Positions 1-7,063 of a stretch of 8,044 bases of DNA are shown piece after piece. The notes beneath the pieces were generated by a model that searched no databases, was not told the origin of the DNA, and saw only the letters and a program-made list of their open reading frames with translations. The DNA comes from Oscillospiraceae bacterium. GTDB lineage: Bacteria > Bacillota > Clostridia > Oscillospirales > Ruminococcaceae. Each line of letters opens with the position of its first letter. Position 1 is the stretch's first letter. The DNA is taken from positions 1 to 8,044 of the forward strand of contig CAAFQL010000196.1 in assembly GCA_900765125.1 (NCBI GenBank), read 5' to 3'. Position numbers and translations under genes: made by a program.

Positions 1-90
1 CGTCTATTCTGCGTCACTTTTGACGTTTTTTCGCCATTTTTGCTTGCTTTATGCCCGCTCTTTTTCCTTTTTAAGTGGCAAACTCGGGTA
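1..90 (-). other. Possible 5' end of a gene continuing past the left edge
   Basis: Read on the minus strand, one frame stays open to the window edge and ends with residues SKNGEKTSKVTQNR. The other two frames contain stops close to the edge. The only likely in-frame start near the edge is a GTG at 17-15, with no convincing Shine-Dalgarno sequence; an ATG in another frame gives only seven codons. The basic, Lys/Thr-rich peptide resembles the N-terminal lead of some Bacillota serine recombinases, and the preceding SHOCT-like gene fits that. With so few residues this is a guess, and the stretch may simply be intergenic. Confidence 0.2.
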
Positions 91-282
91 TTAACTCTGA
101 ACCGATGATTTATCAAGTGTTTTCGGTAATAAGTCAGCGTATAAAGGAGAGAATGTCCGGCGATTAAGTTCCGTTAATTTGTCATATTCGTCAAAAGAAA
201 TCAGTTTATTCTGATAGAGCAGTTCCGTCAATCTCTGTGCCATATAGTACTCTATCTCATCAATTATTTTTTTCTGTTCCAT
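91..282 (-). CDS. Small SHOCT-like protein, often paired with serine recombinases
   Basis: This is a 63-residue acidic, helical protein with no signal peptide or membrane segment. Residues about 14-44 (MAQRLTELLYQNKLISFDEY and the following KLTELNRRTF) match the SHOCT pattern: a short amphipathic helix, a Leu-Ile turn, then an acidic DEY/DEF helix. Proteins of this size with 'LIS.DEY.K...LNR.TF.P' are commonly seen in Bacillota mobile elements directly before large serine recombinase genes; this is family knowledge recalled, not searched. The ATG at 282 follows AGGAGGA at 289-295 with a 7-base gap, so the start is well supported. The gene lies beyond the lysis-module terminator, so it needs its own promoter or read-through; a TATATATA tract near 316-323 could be a -10 element but no clear -35 is visible. 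Its function is not known, and a helper role in recombination is only an inference. Confidence 0.75.
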   Translation of the reverse strand: MEQKKIIDEIEYYMAQRLTELLYQNKLISFDEYDKLTELNRRTFSPLYADLLPKTLDKSSVQS

Positions 283-342
283 ATGTAGTCCTCCTCGTTT
301 AATTTATGCCTTCACTATATATAGGACAGAAAAATGCGATTT

Positions 343-391
343 AATAAAAAAAGCCCCACGAAATATGAAAAAATCATATCTCGTGGGGTTT
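343..391 (-). terminator. Rho-independent terminator after the endolysin gene
   Basis: The arms CCCCACGA (354-361) and TCGTGGGG (381-388) pair perfectly. After one mismatch (362/380), ATATGA (363-368) pairs with TCATAT (374-379) around a five-base loop. On the minus strand the hairpin is followed by a run of seven Ts (346-352, allowing for the outer pairs). It begins a few bases after the endolysin stop codon and should end the late tail-lysis transcript. The plus strand also shows a short T run after the hairpin, so some bidirectional activity is possible. Confidence 0.9.
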
Positions 392-395
392 GTCA

Positions 396-1337
396 TTAAA
401 TATCAGCTTTATTCACCCAGCCGGTGACATATTTTCCTGCAGGAGTATTTCCGCAGTATTCAGCCTTTGTTGTAATACGGTATCTGCCGTTTACGGCATT
501 TCCGTCATAGATGTAATATGTGCCGCTTCGCTTTGTACCACTTGTTGCTGTGGCAGAAACGTAGAGTGTGGCATTGTTCAGTTCAACTTTAGTACCTTTG
601 GTATATGACTTCGGAACTGGAAATACAGCGTTTCCTTTTTCATCAAAGACATAGTATTCTGCCTTGCAGGCTTTCTTGGCATTTTCCAGAGAAGAAAAAG
701 CACCAATCTGCGATTTAGCATCAGACCAGCTTTTACGAACTCTGTAAATCTGTTTTGCAGAAGACGTTGCAGGTGAGGAAGAACCAGAGTTCATGTAATA
801 CTGCACCTTTGCTTTGAACTTATCCCAGTGCGGAAGTATGTACGCAGGACAGTATTTTCTGCTGTACCAGTGGTTATGAGTGTAGAGGCAGTCAATTGAC
901 AGCTTGTATTTATTAAGAAGTGCTGCCGCAAGTTTTGCACAGTTGTTCTCAGACTTCTTATCCTTGTCATTGTATGCAGAAGACATAATACACTCAATTG
1001 CGATTGTTTTGCGGTTACCGTTGCCACTTCCGTCAGCGGCGTGCCAGCCACTAAGGCTCAAGGGCAGGTTCTGCCACGCACAGACGTTGTCAACGTAATA
1101 GTGAACTCTGACATCGTTCATATTTCCATTAACTGTTGCTCTTGTGTACTGCTCCGCAGGAGTTGTTCCTGCGGCAGTTGTAATCCAATCAGTATTGTGA
1201 ACAGTAACACCAATAATTTTGCCCTCCATAGATACAGAGGGCATATCTATATGATTTGGATTATGGTTTGTAAGTAAATACTCGTTGACGGTTACACCGC
1301 CAAGGTTTGTTGTTTTATCAGGTTTCAGAATTGCCAT
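396..1337 (-). CDS. N-acetylmuramoyl-L-alanine amidase (phage endolysin)
   Basis: This is the phage lysin, expected to cut the amide bond between N-acetylmuramic acid and L-alanine in peptidoglycan once the holin opens the membrane. With the chosen start it has 313 residues. Residues about 38-172 form an Amidase_2 (PGRP-like) domain; likely zinc ligands are His47 (GVTVHNTD), His154 (LYTHNHW) and Cys163 (RKYCPAYIL). A linker rich in Ser/Ala (184-195) leads to a SPOR-like stretch at about 197-236 (IYRVRKSWSDAKSQIGAF, then SLENAKKAC). The C-terminal segment at about 246-313 (GTKVELNNATLYVSATA to GWVNKADI) looks like an SH3-type wall-binding domain. The reading frame is open from 1397, but AAGGAGG at 1347-1353 sits 9 bases before the ATG at 1337, against 3 bases before the ATG at 1343, so 1337 is preferred. 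The first 20 bases overlap the holin end. There is no signal peptide, consistent with holin-dependent export. Confidence 0.93.
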   Translation of the reverse strand: MAILKPDKTTNLGGVTVNEYLLTNHNPNHIDMPSVSMEGKIIGVTVHNTDWITTAAGTTPAEQYTRATVNGNMNDVRVHYYVDNVCAWQNLPLSLSGWHAADGSGNGNRKTIAIECIMSSAYNDKDKKSENNCAKLAAALLNKYKLSIDCLYTHNHWYSRKYCPAYILPHWDKFKAKVQYYMNSGSSSPATSSAKQIYRVRKSWSDAKSQIGAFSSLENAKKACKAEYYVFDEKGNAVFPVPKSYTKGTKVELNNATLYVSATATSGTKRSGTYYIYDGNAVNGRYRITTKAEYCGNTPAGKYVTGWVNKADI

Positions 1338-1776
1338 CGTCATTTTCCTCCTTGATTTCTTCTTCCATTCTGCCAACCTTAGTTTGCAGAACATCAATTG
1401 CTTTTTTAATTGCGGGCGGATATGGAATGCCCATTAAGGTGGTGTTCTCGATAATAGAGAGCAGTTCGTTCAGACAAAAGCTGATGCAGACTGTATCACG
1501 GATATATGTAGTTCCCAGAAGAATATCAATTCTCACACCGACTACAACCATGAGCAGAATGCAGAACTTCTTAGCAAGACCAATCCAGCCCGCCTTGCTG
1601 TTGAGCGTACCACTTCTGCTGTGCTTGGATTTACCCATTACAGCAGTAACCAGACCTGTCACAAAGTCAATGCCCATAAAGACTACGAGCGTTGCAAGTG
1701 CAGAGTCCCAGCCACCGAGCAGCGTTGCGATAAATCCACCCACAACTCCTGCGATAAGGCAAAAGGTTTCTTTCAT
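1318..1776 (-). CDS. Phage holin (toxin secretion/phage lysis holin family)
   Basis: This small membrane protein should form the lesions that release the adjacent amidase and time lysis. From the ATG at 1776 it has 152 residues. Hydrophobic segments lie at about residues 4-21 (TFCLIAGVVGGFIATLLGG), 26-46 (ALATLVVFMGIDFVTGLVTA) and 70-86 (FCILLMVVVGVRIDILLG). The motif 'GIDFVTGL' followed by a short basic loop and 'SKAGWIGLAKK' is typical of the Phage_holin_4 group. A charged tail rich in Glu and Asp follows, as usual for holins. Three ATGs are possible (1785, 1782, 1776). AAAGGA at 1785-1790 is spaced correctly only for 1776 (8 bases), so that start is chosen. The gene follows the BppU-like gene by five bases and overlaps the endolysin. 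Confidence 0.9.
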   Translation of the reverse strand: MKETFCLIAGVVGGFIATLLGGWDSALATLVVFMGIDFVTGLVTAVMGKSKHSRSGTLNSKAGWIGLAKKFCILLMVVVGVRIDILLGTTYIRDTVCISFCLNELLSIIENTTLMGIPYPPAIKKAIDVLQTKVGRMEEEIKEENDDGNSET

Positions 1777-1781
1777 AAACA

Positions 1782-3053
1782 TCATCCTTTCATAAATTTG
1801 ATTGATTCAATCATCGGATGTGAATTGTCCGATGTGCCTTTAAAGGCAAGATAATATTCTCCATCCGGTACATTCTCCAGTGACTGCATCACGGAAATAT
1901 ATGTATCGGAATAAAGCCATTTGAATTGCAAAGTTACCGCATTTCCTGCCTGTATTTCTTCATATATATGCCTTGCAAGTTCTGAGCCTGTTTTATCATT
2001 TTTTCTCACAAGATAGAATTTTGCATCCTGCGATGCACCTACTATATAGCTGAGAATCAAGTGCATGGAAGAAGTCAGAGCAACAGGTGTCAGACAGAGA
2101 ACAAATACTGTTCCTGCCCAACTGAAATCGGTCTGGTTAAAGTAAATCGCATAGTCATTTTCAGCACAGCAGAAATGCGGGTAGTTTTCCACAAAGCCTG
2201 CAAGTGAACGATAACCGTCATTGTAGTAGGTATAGATGCTCTCACCATATTTCTGTAAGGTATCATTGCCGGAAGAAAATACAGTAATATATTCGATACC
2301 AGAGCGATTTTCAAGTGCAATAATTCTTGTTTCAAGATTAAGAATTTTTTCTTCCTTTTCCTGAATAGAAGTATTAAGTGAATCACATCTGTTCGTAAGT
2401 CCTAAGATATAGTCCATGGTGTTATCCTGCAATGACTGTAATTTACGCTGTAAATCTTCATAATCTGACCTGGTAGGATACTCAGACATATCCGGAGTAA
2501 CTCCATCTTTACCGGGAGGTCCCTGTTCACCTTGCGGACCCACAGCACCATCTCTTCCGTTTGCACCGTCTTTGCCTTTCAGACTTACAAGCCATTCAGC
2601 TTCAGTACCGACAAAGCCGTTTTCCACAGCAATTTCAAATGCTGATTTACCATTGCCACCTTTTTCGCTGATTTTCTGTAAAAGTTGCTGATAAAGGTCG
2701 GGTGTGGGAGGTATCGGACTTTCATTTTCACCGTCAAAACCAGACGGTCTTATGTTCAGAGTTTTTACAACTGTTGTTGCTCTGATAGTTTCTGACGCAC
2801 TTGCATCATATCCGAAGAGTGACATCTTCACAGCACCGGGCGTGAGTTCTGCCGGCAGCAGACAGCTTGTATCATCAAAGCCGAGAACCCTGTTGTATGT
2901 AAATTCGTTCTGCGAGAACTGAACTACCTTGTGAAGCGGTTTCCAGCTGTTATCAAACACAAAATGTATTTTTACAAAAGCAATCTGGTCAGCTGCAATT
3001 ATCTCATGCTCTAAGGTTTCAATGTTCTGTCCTTTAACAAGATATTTAATCAT
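1782..3053 (-). CDS. BppU-type baseplate/tail fibre protein with collagen-like repeat
   Basis: This is a 423-residue modular phage tail protein. Residues 1-105 match the N-terminal BppU domain that fixes baseplate upper proteins to the tail tip (start MIKYLVKGQN, then a beta-rich segment ending KTLNIRPSG). Residues 132-159 carry the widespread fibre motif 'GKSAFEIAVENGFVGTEAEW'. Nine Gly-X-Y triplets follow at 160-186 (GKDGANGRDGAVGPQGEQG onward), predicting a collagen-like triple helix. Residues about 197-250 are a heptad-like coiled coil. The remaining 250-423 is a compact aromatic-rich domain that I do not recognise; by position it is a candidate receptor-binding or host-contact head. The ATG follows GGAGGG at 3060-3065 with a good gap and overlaps the upstream fibre gene by 8 bases, which implies translational coupling. 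Trimeric assembly is inferred from the collagen and coiled-coil segments. Confidence 0.85.
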   Translation of the reverse strand: MIKYLVKGQNIETLEHEIIAADQIAFVKIHFVFDNSWKPLHKVVQFSQNEFTYNRVLGFDDTSCLLPAELTPGAVKMSLFGYDASASETIRATTVVKTLNIRPSGFDGENESPIPPTPDLYQQLLQKISEKGGNGKSAFEIAVENGFVGTEAEWLVSLKGKDGANGRDGAVGPQGEQGPPGKDGVTPDMSEYPTRSDYEDLQRKLQSLQDNTMDYILGLTNRCDSLNTSIQEKEEKILNLETRIIALENRSGIEYITVFSSGNDTLQKYGESIYTYYNDGYRSLAGFVENYPHFCCAENDYAIYFNQTDFSWAGTVFVLCLTPVALTSSMHLILSYIVGASQDAKFYLVRKNDKTGSELARHIYEEIQAGNAVTLQFKWLYSDTYISVMQSLENVPDGEYYLAFKGTSDNSHPMIESIKFMKG

Positions 3054-4413
3054 GAACTTCCCTCCATTCTCCGTTTACATATTCCATATATCCGTCAAGG
3101 CACTGAATTTTTGTCAGCGGAGTTTCAATCGTTCCTACTGTATGGCCGTCCCAGTTTGTATGCTTTGTAATTGAATTCCATTCAGAAATAGTACCTTCAT
3201 AGGTAATGAGTGTGAGGCTTTCACAGTAATTGAAACAGCCTCCAACAATTTCTGTTGTACTTTTTGTTATCGTGAAATTCTTCAGTTTAATACAGCGGAC
3301 AAACATTCTGTCACTGATGATTTTACCACTGTAACGAACAGTTTCAAGTTTCTGACATTCGCTGAATGCCATTTCACCTACAGCTGATACAGACGAAGGG
3401 ATTGTAACTGATTTTATTGCAGTTCCTGAAAATGCAAACTTTGCAATTTCGGTTACTCCCGCAGGAATCGTAATTTCTGTAAGTCCGTAAAGATTCTGAT
3501 GAACCATATATTCGTCAATGTGTGGCATAAAGCTGTTTCTTTTGATTGCATTAAGGGTTGTAGGAAGTACAGCCGTTTTCAAGTTATTGCAATAGAGAAA
3601 AGTATATTCTCCAATAGAAGTAATACCCTCTGATACTATAACCGACTTAATATCCAGGTTATCCTTAAAGGGAGAAACATTTGAACTGCTGTCATATTCA
3701 AACATTGCCCCAGTACCTTTGAGAATCAGTTTACCGTCAGAAAAAAGGGTGTAGTTAATATTTTCACCACATTTGCCAATAGATACCACATCACCCGTCA
3801 CTTCATCAACCTTTAAAGTAAGCTCATCAATCTTTCCTGTAAGCTGAAGAATTGTTGTATTGTAATCTTTCATCTGCTCTGTAATTTCAGCCAGCTGTGA
3901 CATCATATCTGTGACCTTGCATTTACCGAGAATACAGCGGACATAACCACAATATGTTGTATTCTCTCTGTAGTCTGTCACTTTGATTTCTGTCGCACCT
4001 GCATCAATTCTGATTGCACAAAGCGTAAGATATGTTTTGGTTTCTGTATCCTTGAATCTCGGTATTGACGGTGATGTTGCAGGAGTGCCTGCGAGAATTT
4101 CAAATTCTACCTTACGATAGTTTTCACCTGTATTGCAGCATATCCCGACTGACAAATATCTGCCCAGTGATTCGTTCACATAGCTTGAAAGGTCGTATGT
4201 GTACGGAGTATCGGAAAGAAAATAGTGACCGTCAATCCATGCTTTTCCGTTGCCAATAGTCAGCTTTAATTTGTTAGCAGTCAACTTGAAGCACTGACCG
4301 TAATTATCCTGAATGCCGTTGCAGATTATACTGCCAAGATAGTCGCAGAAGTTCTCAGCAGTATATGTTCTGTCAAGATTTTTTGAATTGAAAAATCCGA
4401 ATGAAAACGCCAT
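3046..4413 (-). CDS. Tail fibre protein with BspA-type leucine-rich repeats
   Basis: This is a 455-residue protein, probably a tail-tip fibre. Residues 1-165 form a phage attachment module of a type seen in Bacillota siphophages (MAFSFGFFNSKNLDRTYTAE, then a segment with LTIGNGKAWIDGHYF). Residues 166-210 are a coiled coil (MMSQLAEITEQMKDYN, then LTGKIDELTLKVDEV), suggesting an oligomer. From residue 213 the protein resembles BspA surface proteins: an introductory block (KCGENINYTLFSDGKLILKG, then TGAMFEY), followed by about seven LRR_5 repeats to about 412 with repeats such as 'LTEITIPAGVTEIAKFAFSG' and 'IKSVTIPSSVSAVGEMAFS'. The closing 'YEGTISEWNSI' is also BspA-like. The start has AAGGAGG at 4422-4428, 8 bases before the ATG. 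The LRR head probably contacts a protein or glycan ligand; the ligand is unknown. Confidence 0.85.
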   Translation of the reverse strand: MAFSFGFFNSKNLDRTYTAENFCDYLGSIICNGIQDNYGQCFKLTANKLKLTIGNGKAWIDGHYFLSDTPYTYDLSSYVNESLGRYLSVGICCNTGENYRKVEFEILAGTPATSPSIPRFKDTETKTYLTLCAIRIDAGATEIKVTDYRENTTYCGYVRCILGKCKVTDMMSQLAEITEQMKDYNTTILQLTGKIDELTLKVDEVTGDVVSIGKCGENINYTLFSDGKLILKGTGAMFEYDSSSNVSPFKDNLDIKSVIVSEGITSIGEYTFLYCNNLKTAVLPTTLNAIKRNSFMPHIDEYMVHQNLYGLTEITIPAGVTEIAKFAFSGTAIKSVTIPSSVSAVGEMAFSECQKLETVRYSGKIISDRMFVRCIKLKNFTITKSTTEIVGGCFNYCESLTLITYEGTISEWNSITKHTNWDGHTVGTIETPLTKIQCLDGYMEYVNGEWREVHD

Positions 4414-4416
4414 AAA

Positions 4417-5529
4417 CTATACCTCCTTAAATGTCGGTGTGAGATTTCTGCCGTTCCGGTCGAAGCTCTCAATCATACCAATAAGCTGTATTTTATTCTG
4501 CCGCAGACCGAATCTGCGGTGTTCCACTGTTACATAATCACCGACAAAGTAGTCCTTGTTATACTGAAACTGCGTAGATTGTACTGCAATTTGTGATTCT
4601 GATGATGTCAGCGGAAGAACAATGCTTTGTTTTCCTTTTTCTTTCAGCAGTTCAATATACTCTGCATCAGGTATCGACTTTGTTTCTCCGTCAATCTGTT
4701 CTTCATCTGACATATCCTTTGCATCAACATACACTTCATAGCGGTCAAGATGTGAAGGCTCTGAACCGTTACAATATGTAGTGCGTTTACGTTCTTCTCC
4801 TTCGCCTTTGCCGAGAATATATGCAAAGTTTTTTTGCTCAGATATATCCGTAGAATACGAAAAGGAAAGCAAATTGTTGTATCCGTCAGAGAATACAATA
4901 TGCGGATTTTCTTCCTGCATAATGGAACGGTCAGCACCTTCCGATAATTCAAGAAGAATCTCATACTGTTCATCAGCCTTTTTTGAAAGCCGTATATTTG
5001 CAGTACCCCCGATTTTCTCACAAATTTTATAAATCCATTCCATAAGATTATCATAGCTAATTTGGAGCTTTGTTTTCTGTTCCCAGCTTGAACCTGTTGC
5101 AGTACCGACGGAAAGACCGGGGATTTTTCTTTTGCCGGATACAACAGCATTAAACTGCACAACAGTTTTTATTATGTCTTCATAGGTTGTTTCCTTTGTG
5201 AAATTCACTGTCGGGTAGATTATCCTGCGTTCAAGCAGACACATTAAAAAGCGACCTCTCACAATGAGATAGTCGCCGTCTTCTGCATCTGTCTGTATTT
5301 CAACGGATTCAATCAGTCCGAAGTGTTCTTTATCATCATCACGCCCGACAATTCTGCCTGTCTGGAAGATTTCAATATTTTGTGGACTTGCAGCAATGTA
5401 CACCTCAAAAGCACCACAAGAATAGTATTCAATATCCCAGAGCAGTGAAGAAAAGCTGTCGCATATTGCCTCAAGGGTTATTGACAGTTTATTCTCCGCA
5501 GGAATCATGTTATATATTTCAATCTGCAT
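4417..5529 (-). CDS. Tail-associated protein, siphovirus ReqiPepy6 Gp37-like
   Basis: This 370-residue protein sits directly after Dit, the place of the tail-associated (Tal) or tail-tip hub protein. The N-terminus (MQIEIYNMIP) followed by a Dit-contacting fold with 'LIESVEIQTDAEDGDYLIVRGRF'-like strands, then 'RIIYPTVNF', 'SYDNLMEWIYKICEK' and a C-terminal beta-rich part ending 'GDYVTVEHRRFGLRQNKIQL', follows the layout of the Gp37-like family. No protease or lysozyme active-site motif is visible, and the length is that of the short hub form without a fibre extension. The ATG lies 3 bases after the Dit stop; its Shine-Dalgarno (TTGGAGTG) is within the last Dit codons. Its stop overlaps the RBS of the next fibre gene. 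The structural role is inferred from synteny and sequence pattern. Confidence 0.87.
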   Translation of the reverse strand: MQIEIYNMIPAENKLSITLEAICDSFSSLLWDIEYYSCGAFEVYIAASPQNIEIFQTGRIVGRDDDKEHFGLIESVEIQTDAEDGDYLIVRGRFLMCLLERRIIYPTVNFTKETTYEDIIKTVVQFNAVVSGKRKIPGLSVGTATGSSWEQKTKLQISYDNLMEWIYKICEKIGGTANIRLSKKADEQYEILLELSEGADRSIMQEENPHIVFSDGYNNLLSFSYSTDISEQKNFAYILGKGEGEERKRTTYCNGSEPSHLDRYEVYVDAKDMSDEEQIDGETKSIPDAEYIELLKEKGKQSIVLPLTSSESQIAVQSTQFQYNKDYFVGDYVTVEHRRFGLRQNKIQLIGMIESFDRNGRNLTPTFKEV

Positions 5530-5532
5530 AAA

Positions 5533-6384
5533 TCACACTCCAAGGTACGCATTGCGGTGTATCAGACGAACTTTCAGTTTTGAAAGTCCATCAGATGCAC
5601 GAACATAGAATTTATTTTCTCCGGGTCTTAATGTCAGCCATGTTGAACCGCTGACAAGCCTGTTTATGATATTTGTAACAACGCCCTCACGTTCCAAAGT
5701 TACCGTCTTGTTTCCTGTTTTCGTAGTTATGGTGATGATGTCACCCTCTTTAATCTCGTCAGTAATCTGCATATATTCATCGGTTTCAGCGTTGTAGATA
5801 GTCGGATTTTTTGCAGGACCGCCGCTGATTTCAAGAGTAAAGCCAACCTCATCACCGTCATTTACAATGGTCATAATGTTCTGCGTGTTGTATTTACCAA
5901 TAGGAAAAGGCTCATCATTATCGGGAAAAAAGAAGTGAAATGCTCCTGTTATTCTTGAGTATTCAGCAATCTGAGTTTCAGTTGAATACCAGTAAATATC
6001 AGGACAGACAATTGATATTTGCCCTTTGGTTAGCATCTCAAAGTTCTCCATTTCACAGGTTTCCACGATACCCTCGGCATATACAGATATATTTTTTGTA
6101 GAGTAATATATTTTGATATATCGTGACGGCTTGACCACTTTATATAATTCGTGCCGTCTTTTTTCAATATTAAAGCCACGCATTTCAAAAGGAATAACTA
6201 TATTTCTTTTCTCGATAAAAGCATTGTTGAGATATGAACCGTCCATTCCGGCATAGCTTGATGTACTGATTGTTCCCACAGGTGGATTTAGTCCCTCGAT
6301 TTTTGAGAACATGAATCTGTTTGCTGTTTTTGAAAGGTCAATCTGCTGACCTGTTTCGTTTTCAAAAATTAAAGTGTAGAACAT
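5533..6384 (-). CDS. Distal tail protein (Dit, phage tail family protein)
   Basis: This 283-residue protein should form the hexameric ring that joins the tail tube to the tail-tip hub. The N-terminal half shows the Dit signature: 'FMFSKIEGLNPPVGTISTSS' and 'AGMDGSYLNNAFIEKRNIVI' followed by 'HELYKVVKPSRYIKIYYSTK', the beta-barrel ring domain of about residues 1-145. The C-terminal part (about 150-283) is a galectin-like beta sandwich with 'TIVNDGDEVGFTLEISG' and 'SGSTWLTLRPGENKFYVRAS'. The tape measure gene normally lies directly upstream, but here 1481 bases separate them. The ATG at 6384 has only a weak Shine-Dalgarno, AAGAGTGAT at about 6391-6399. The N-terminus is complete for the family, so this start stands despite the weak RBS. 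No frameshift or truncation is visible. Confidence 0.92.
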   Translation of the reverse strand: MFYTLIFENETGQQIDLSKTANRFMFSKIEGLNPPVGTISTSSYAGMDGSYLNNAFIEKRNIVIPFEMRGFNIEKRRHELYKVVKPSRYIKIYYSTKNISVYAEGIVETCEMENFEMLTKGQISIVCPDIYWYSTETQIAEYSRITGAFHFFFPDNDEPFPIGKYNTQNIMTIVNDGDEVGFTLEISGGPAKNPTIYNAETDEYMQITDEIKEGDIITITTKTGNKTVTLEREGVVTNIINRLVSGSTWLTLRPGENKFYVRASDGLSKLKVRLIHRNAYLGV

Positions 6385-6389
6385 AAAAA

Positions 6390-6401
6390 AATCACTCTTT
6401 T
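6390..6401. repeat. Left copy of an imperfect edge repeat of the cargo block
   Basis: AATCACTCTTTT here resembles AATCGCTCCTTTT at 7855-7867, with one substitution and a one-base gap, in the same orientation. On the minus strand this copy lies 8 bases upstream of the Dit start and doubles as its weak ribosome binding site. The pair brackets the two plus-strand genes, but the similarity is short and could simply reflect two Shine-Dalgarno-like sequences. Confidence 0.45.
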
Positions 6402-6406
6402 CGTGG

Positions 6407-6435
6407 TTGACTTTTTGGTTGCTGTGTGGTATAAT
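6407..6435 (+). promoter_or_regulatory. Strong sigma-A promoter for the tag-acetyltransferase pair
   Basis: The -35 element TTGACT (6407-6412) is one base from consensus. The -10 element TATAAT (6430-6435) is perfect, the spacer is exactly 17 bases, and a TG at 6427-6428 adds an extended -10. Transcription should start near 6441-6443 and run rightward against the tail operon. No operator-like inverted repeat is apparent across it, so constitutive expression is the simplest reading. Confidence 0.88.
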
Positions 6436-6496
6436 ATTCTAAACAAAATGTGGGGCAGTTGCTCTATAAATCGGAATTTGTAGGATGGAGAAACTT

Positions 6497-7063
6497 ATGG
6501 AAGAATTGATACAAAGATGTTCATGGGCAACTACCGACTTATATAAAGAGTATCATGATAATGAATGGGGAAAGCCCGTTCATGATGAGAATAAATTATT
6601 TGAGATGTTAATACTTGAAGGTATGCAGGCAGGGCTATCGTGGCTGACAATACTAAACAAAAGAGAGGCATTTAGAATTGCTTTTGATAACTTTGACTGC
6701 AAAAAAGTAGCGCTGTATGATGATGCAAAAATAGAAGAGCTAATGCAAAATAGCAGCATTGTTCGTAATCGGTTAAAAATCAAATCAGCAATAACAAATG
6801 CTCAACAGTTTATAAAAATCCAAGAATCGTATGGCAGTTTTGATTCGTTTATATGGTCTTATGTTGATGGTAAGCCAATTCTCAATCAGTTCCAAACTGA
6901 AACTGATATACCCGCAAGGACTGCACTCTCAGATCAAATTAGTAAAGACTTAAAAGAGCTTGGCTTTAAGTTTGTTGGTAGTACAATTATATATGCCTAT
7001 ATGCAGGCAATAGGGATTGTCAATGACCATGTAAAAGGTTGCCATTTGTATGCCAACAAATAG
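6497..7063 (+). CDS. tag: DNA-3-methyladenine glycosylase I
   Basis: This enzyme excises 3-methyladenine from alkylated DNA as the first step of base excision repair, acting in the cytoplasm. With the chosen start it has 188 residues, close to E. coli Tag (187). The four zinc ligands of the HhH-family Tag fold are present: Cys in 'QRCSWA', His in 'EYHDNEWG', and His and Cys in 'NDHVKGCHLY'. The catalytic Glu lies in 'MLILEGMQAGLSW', and the 'GFKFVGSTIIYAYMQAIGIV' block is typical. An ATG also exists at 6485, but only 6497 has a well-spaced Shine-Dalgarno (AGGATGGAG at 6482-6490, 6-base gap). It reads opposite to the tail genes, from its own promoter, and is followed by a Vat-like acetyltransferase. 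It is AT-rich: 43 of 120 bases in 6541-6660 are G or C. It appears intact and functional. Confidence 0.95.
   Translation: MEELIQRCSWATTDLYKEYHDNEWGKPVHDENKLFEMLILEGMQAGLSWLTILNKREAFRIAFDNFDCKKVALYDDAKIEELMQNSSIVRNRLKIKSAITNAQQFIKIQESYGSFDSFIWSYVDGKPILNQFQTETDIPARTALSDQISKDLKELGFKFVGSTIIYAYMQAIGIVNDHVKGCHLYANK

Noticed and set aside
1338..1397. Endolysin starting at 1397
   Set aside because: The added 20 residues are Lys/Arg-rich and overlap the holin coding region. The strong AAGGAGG at 1347-1353 points to 1337.
1307..1795. 162-codon plus-strand open frame opposite the holin
   Set aside because: It mirrors the holin gene on the other strand, has no RBS, and its translation is low-complexity with no recognisable family.
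2496..2576. Collagen-like triplet run as a tandem DNA repeat or phase-variable tract
   Set aside because: The Gly-X-Y pattern is in the protein only; the codons vary, so slipped-strand variation is unlikely.
4644..5162. 172-codon minus-strand open frame within the Gp37-like gene
   Set aside because: It is an alternative frame of a well-supported tail gene; the translation is rich in Arg/Lys/Leu without domain features.
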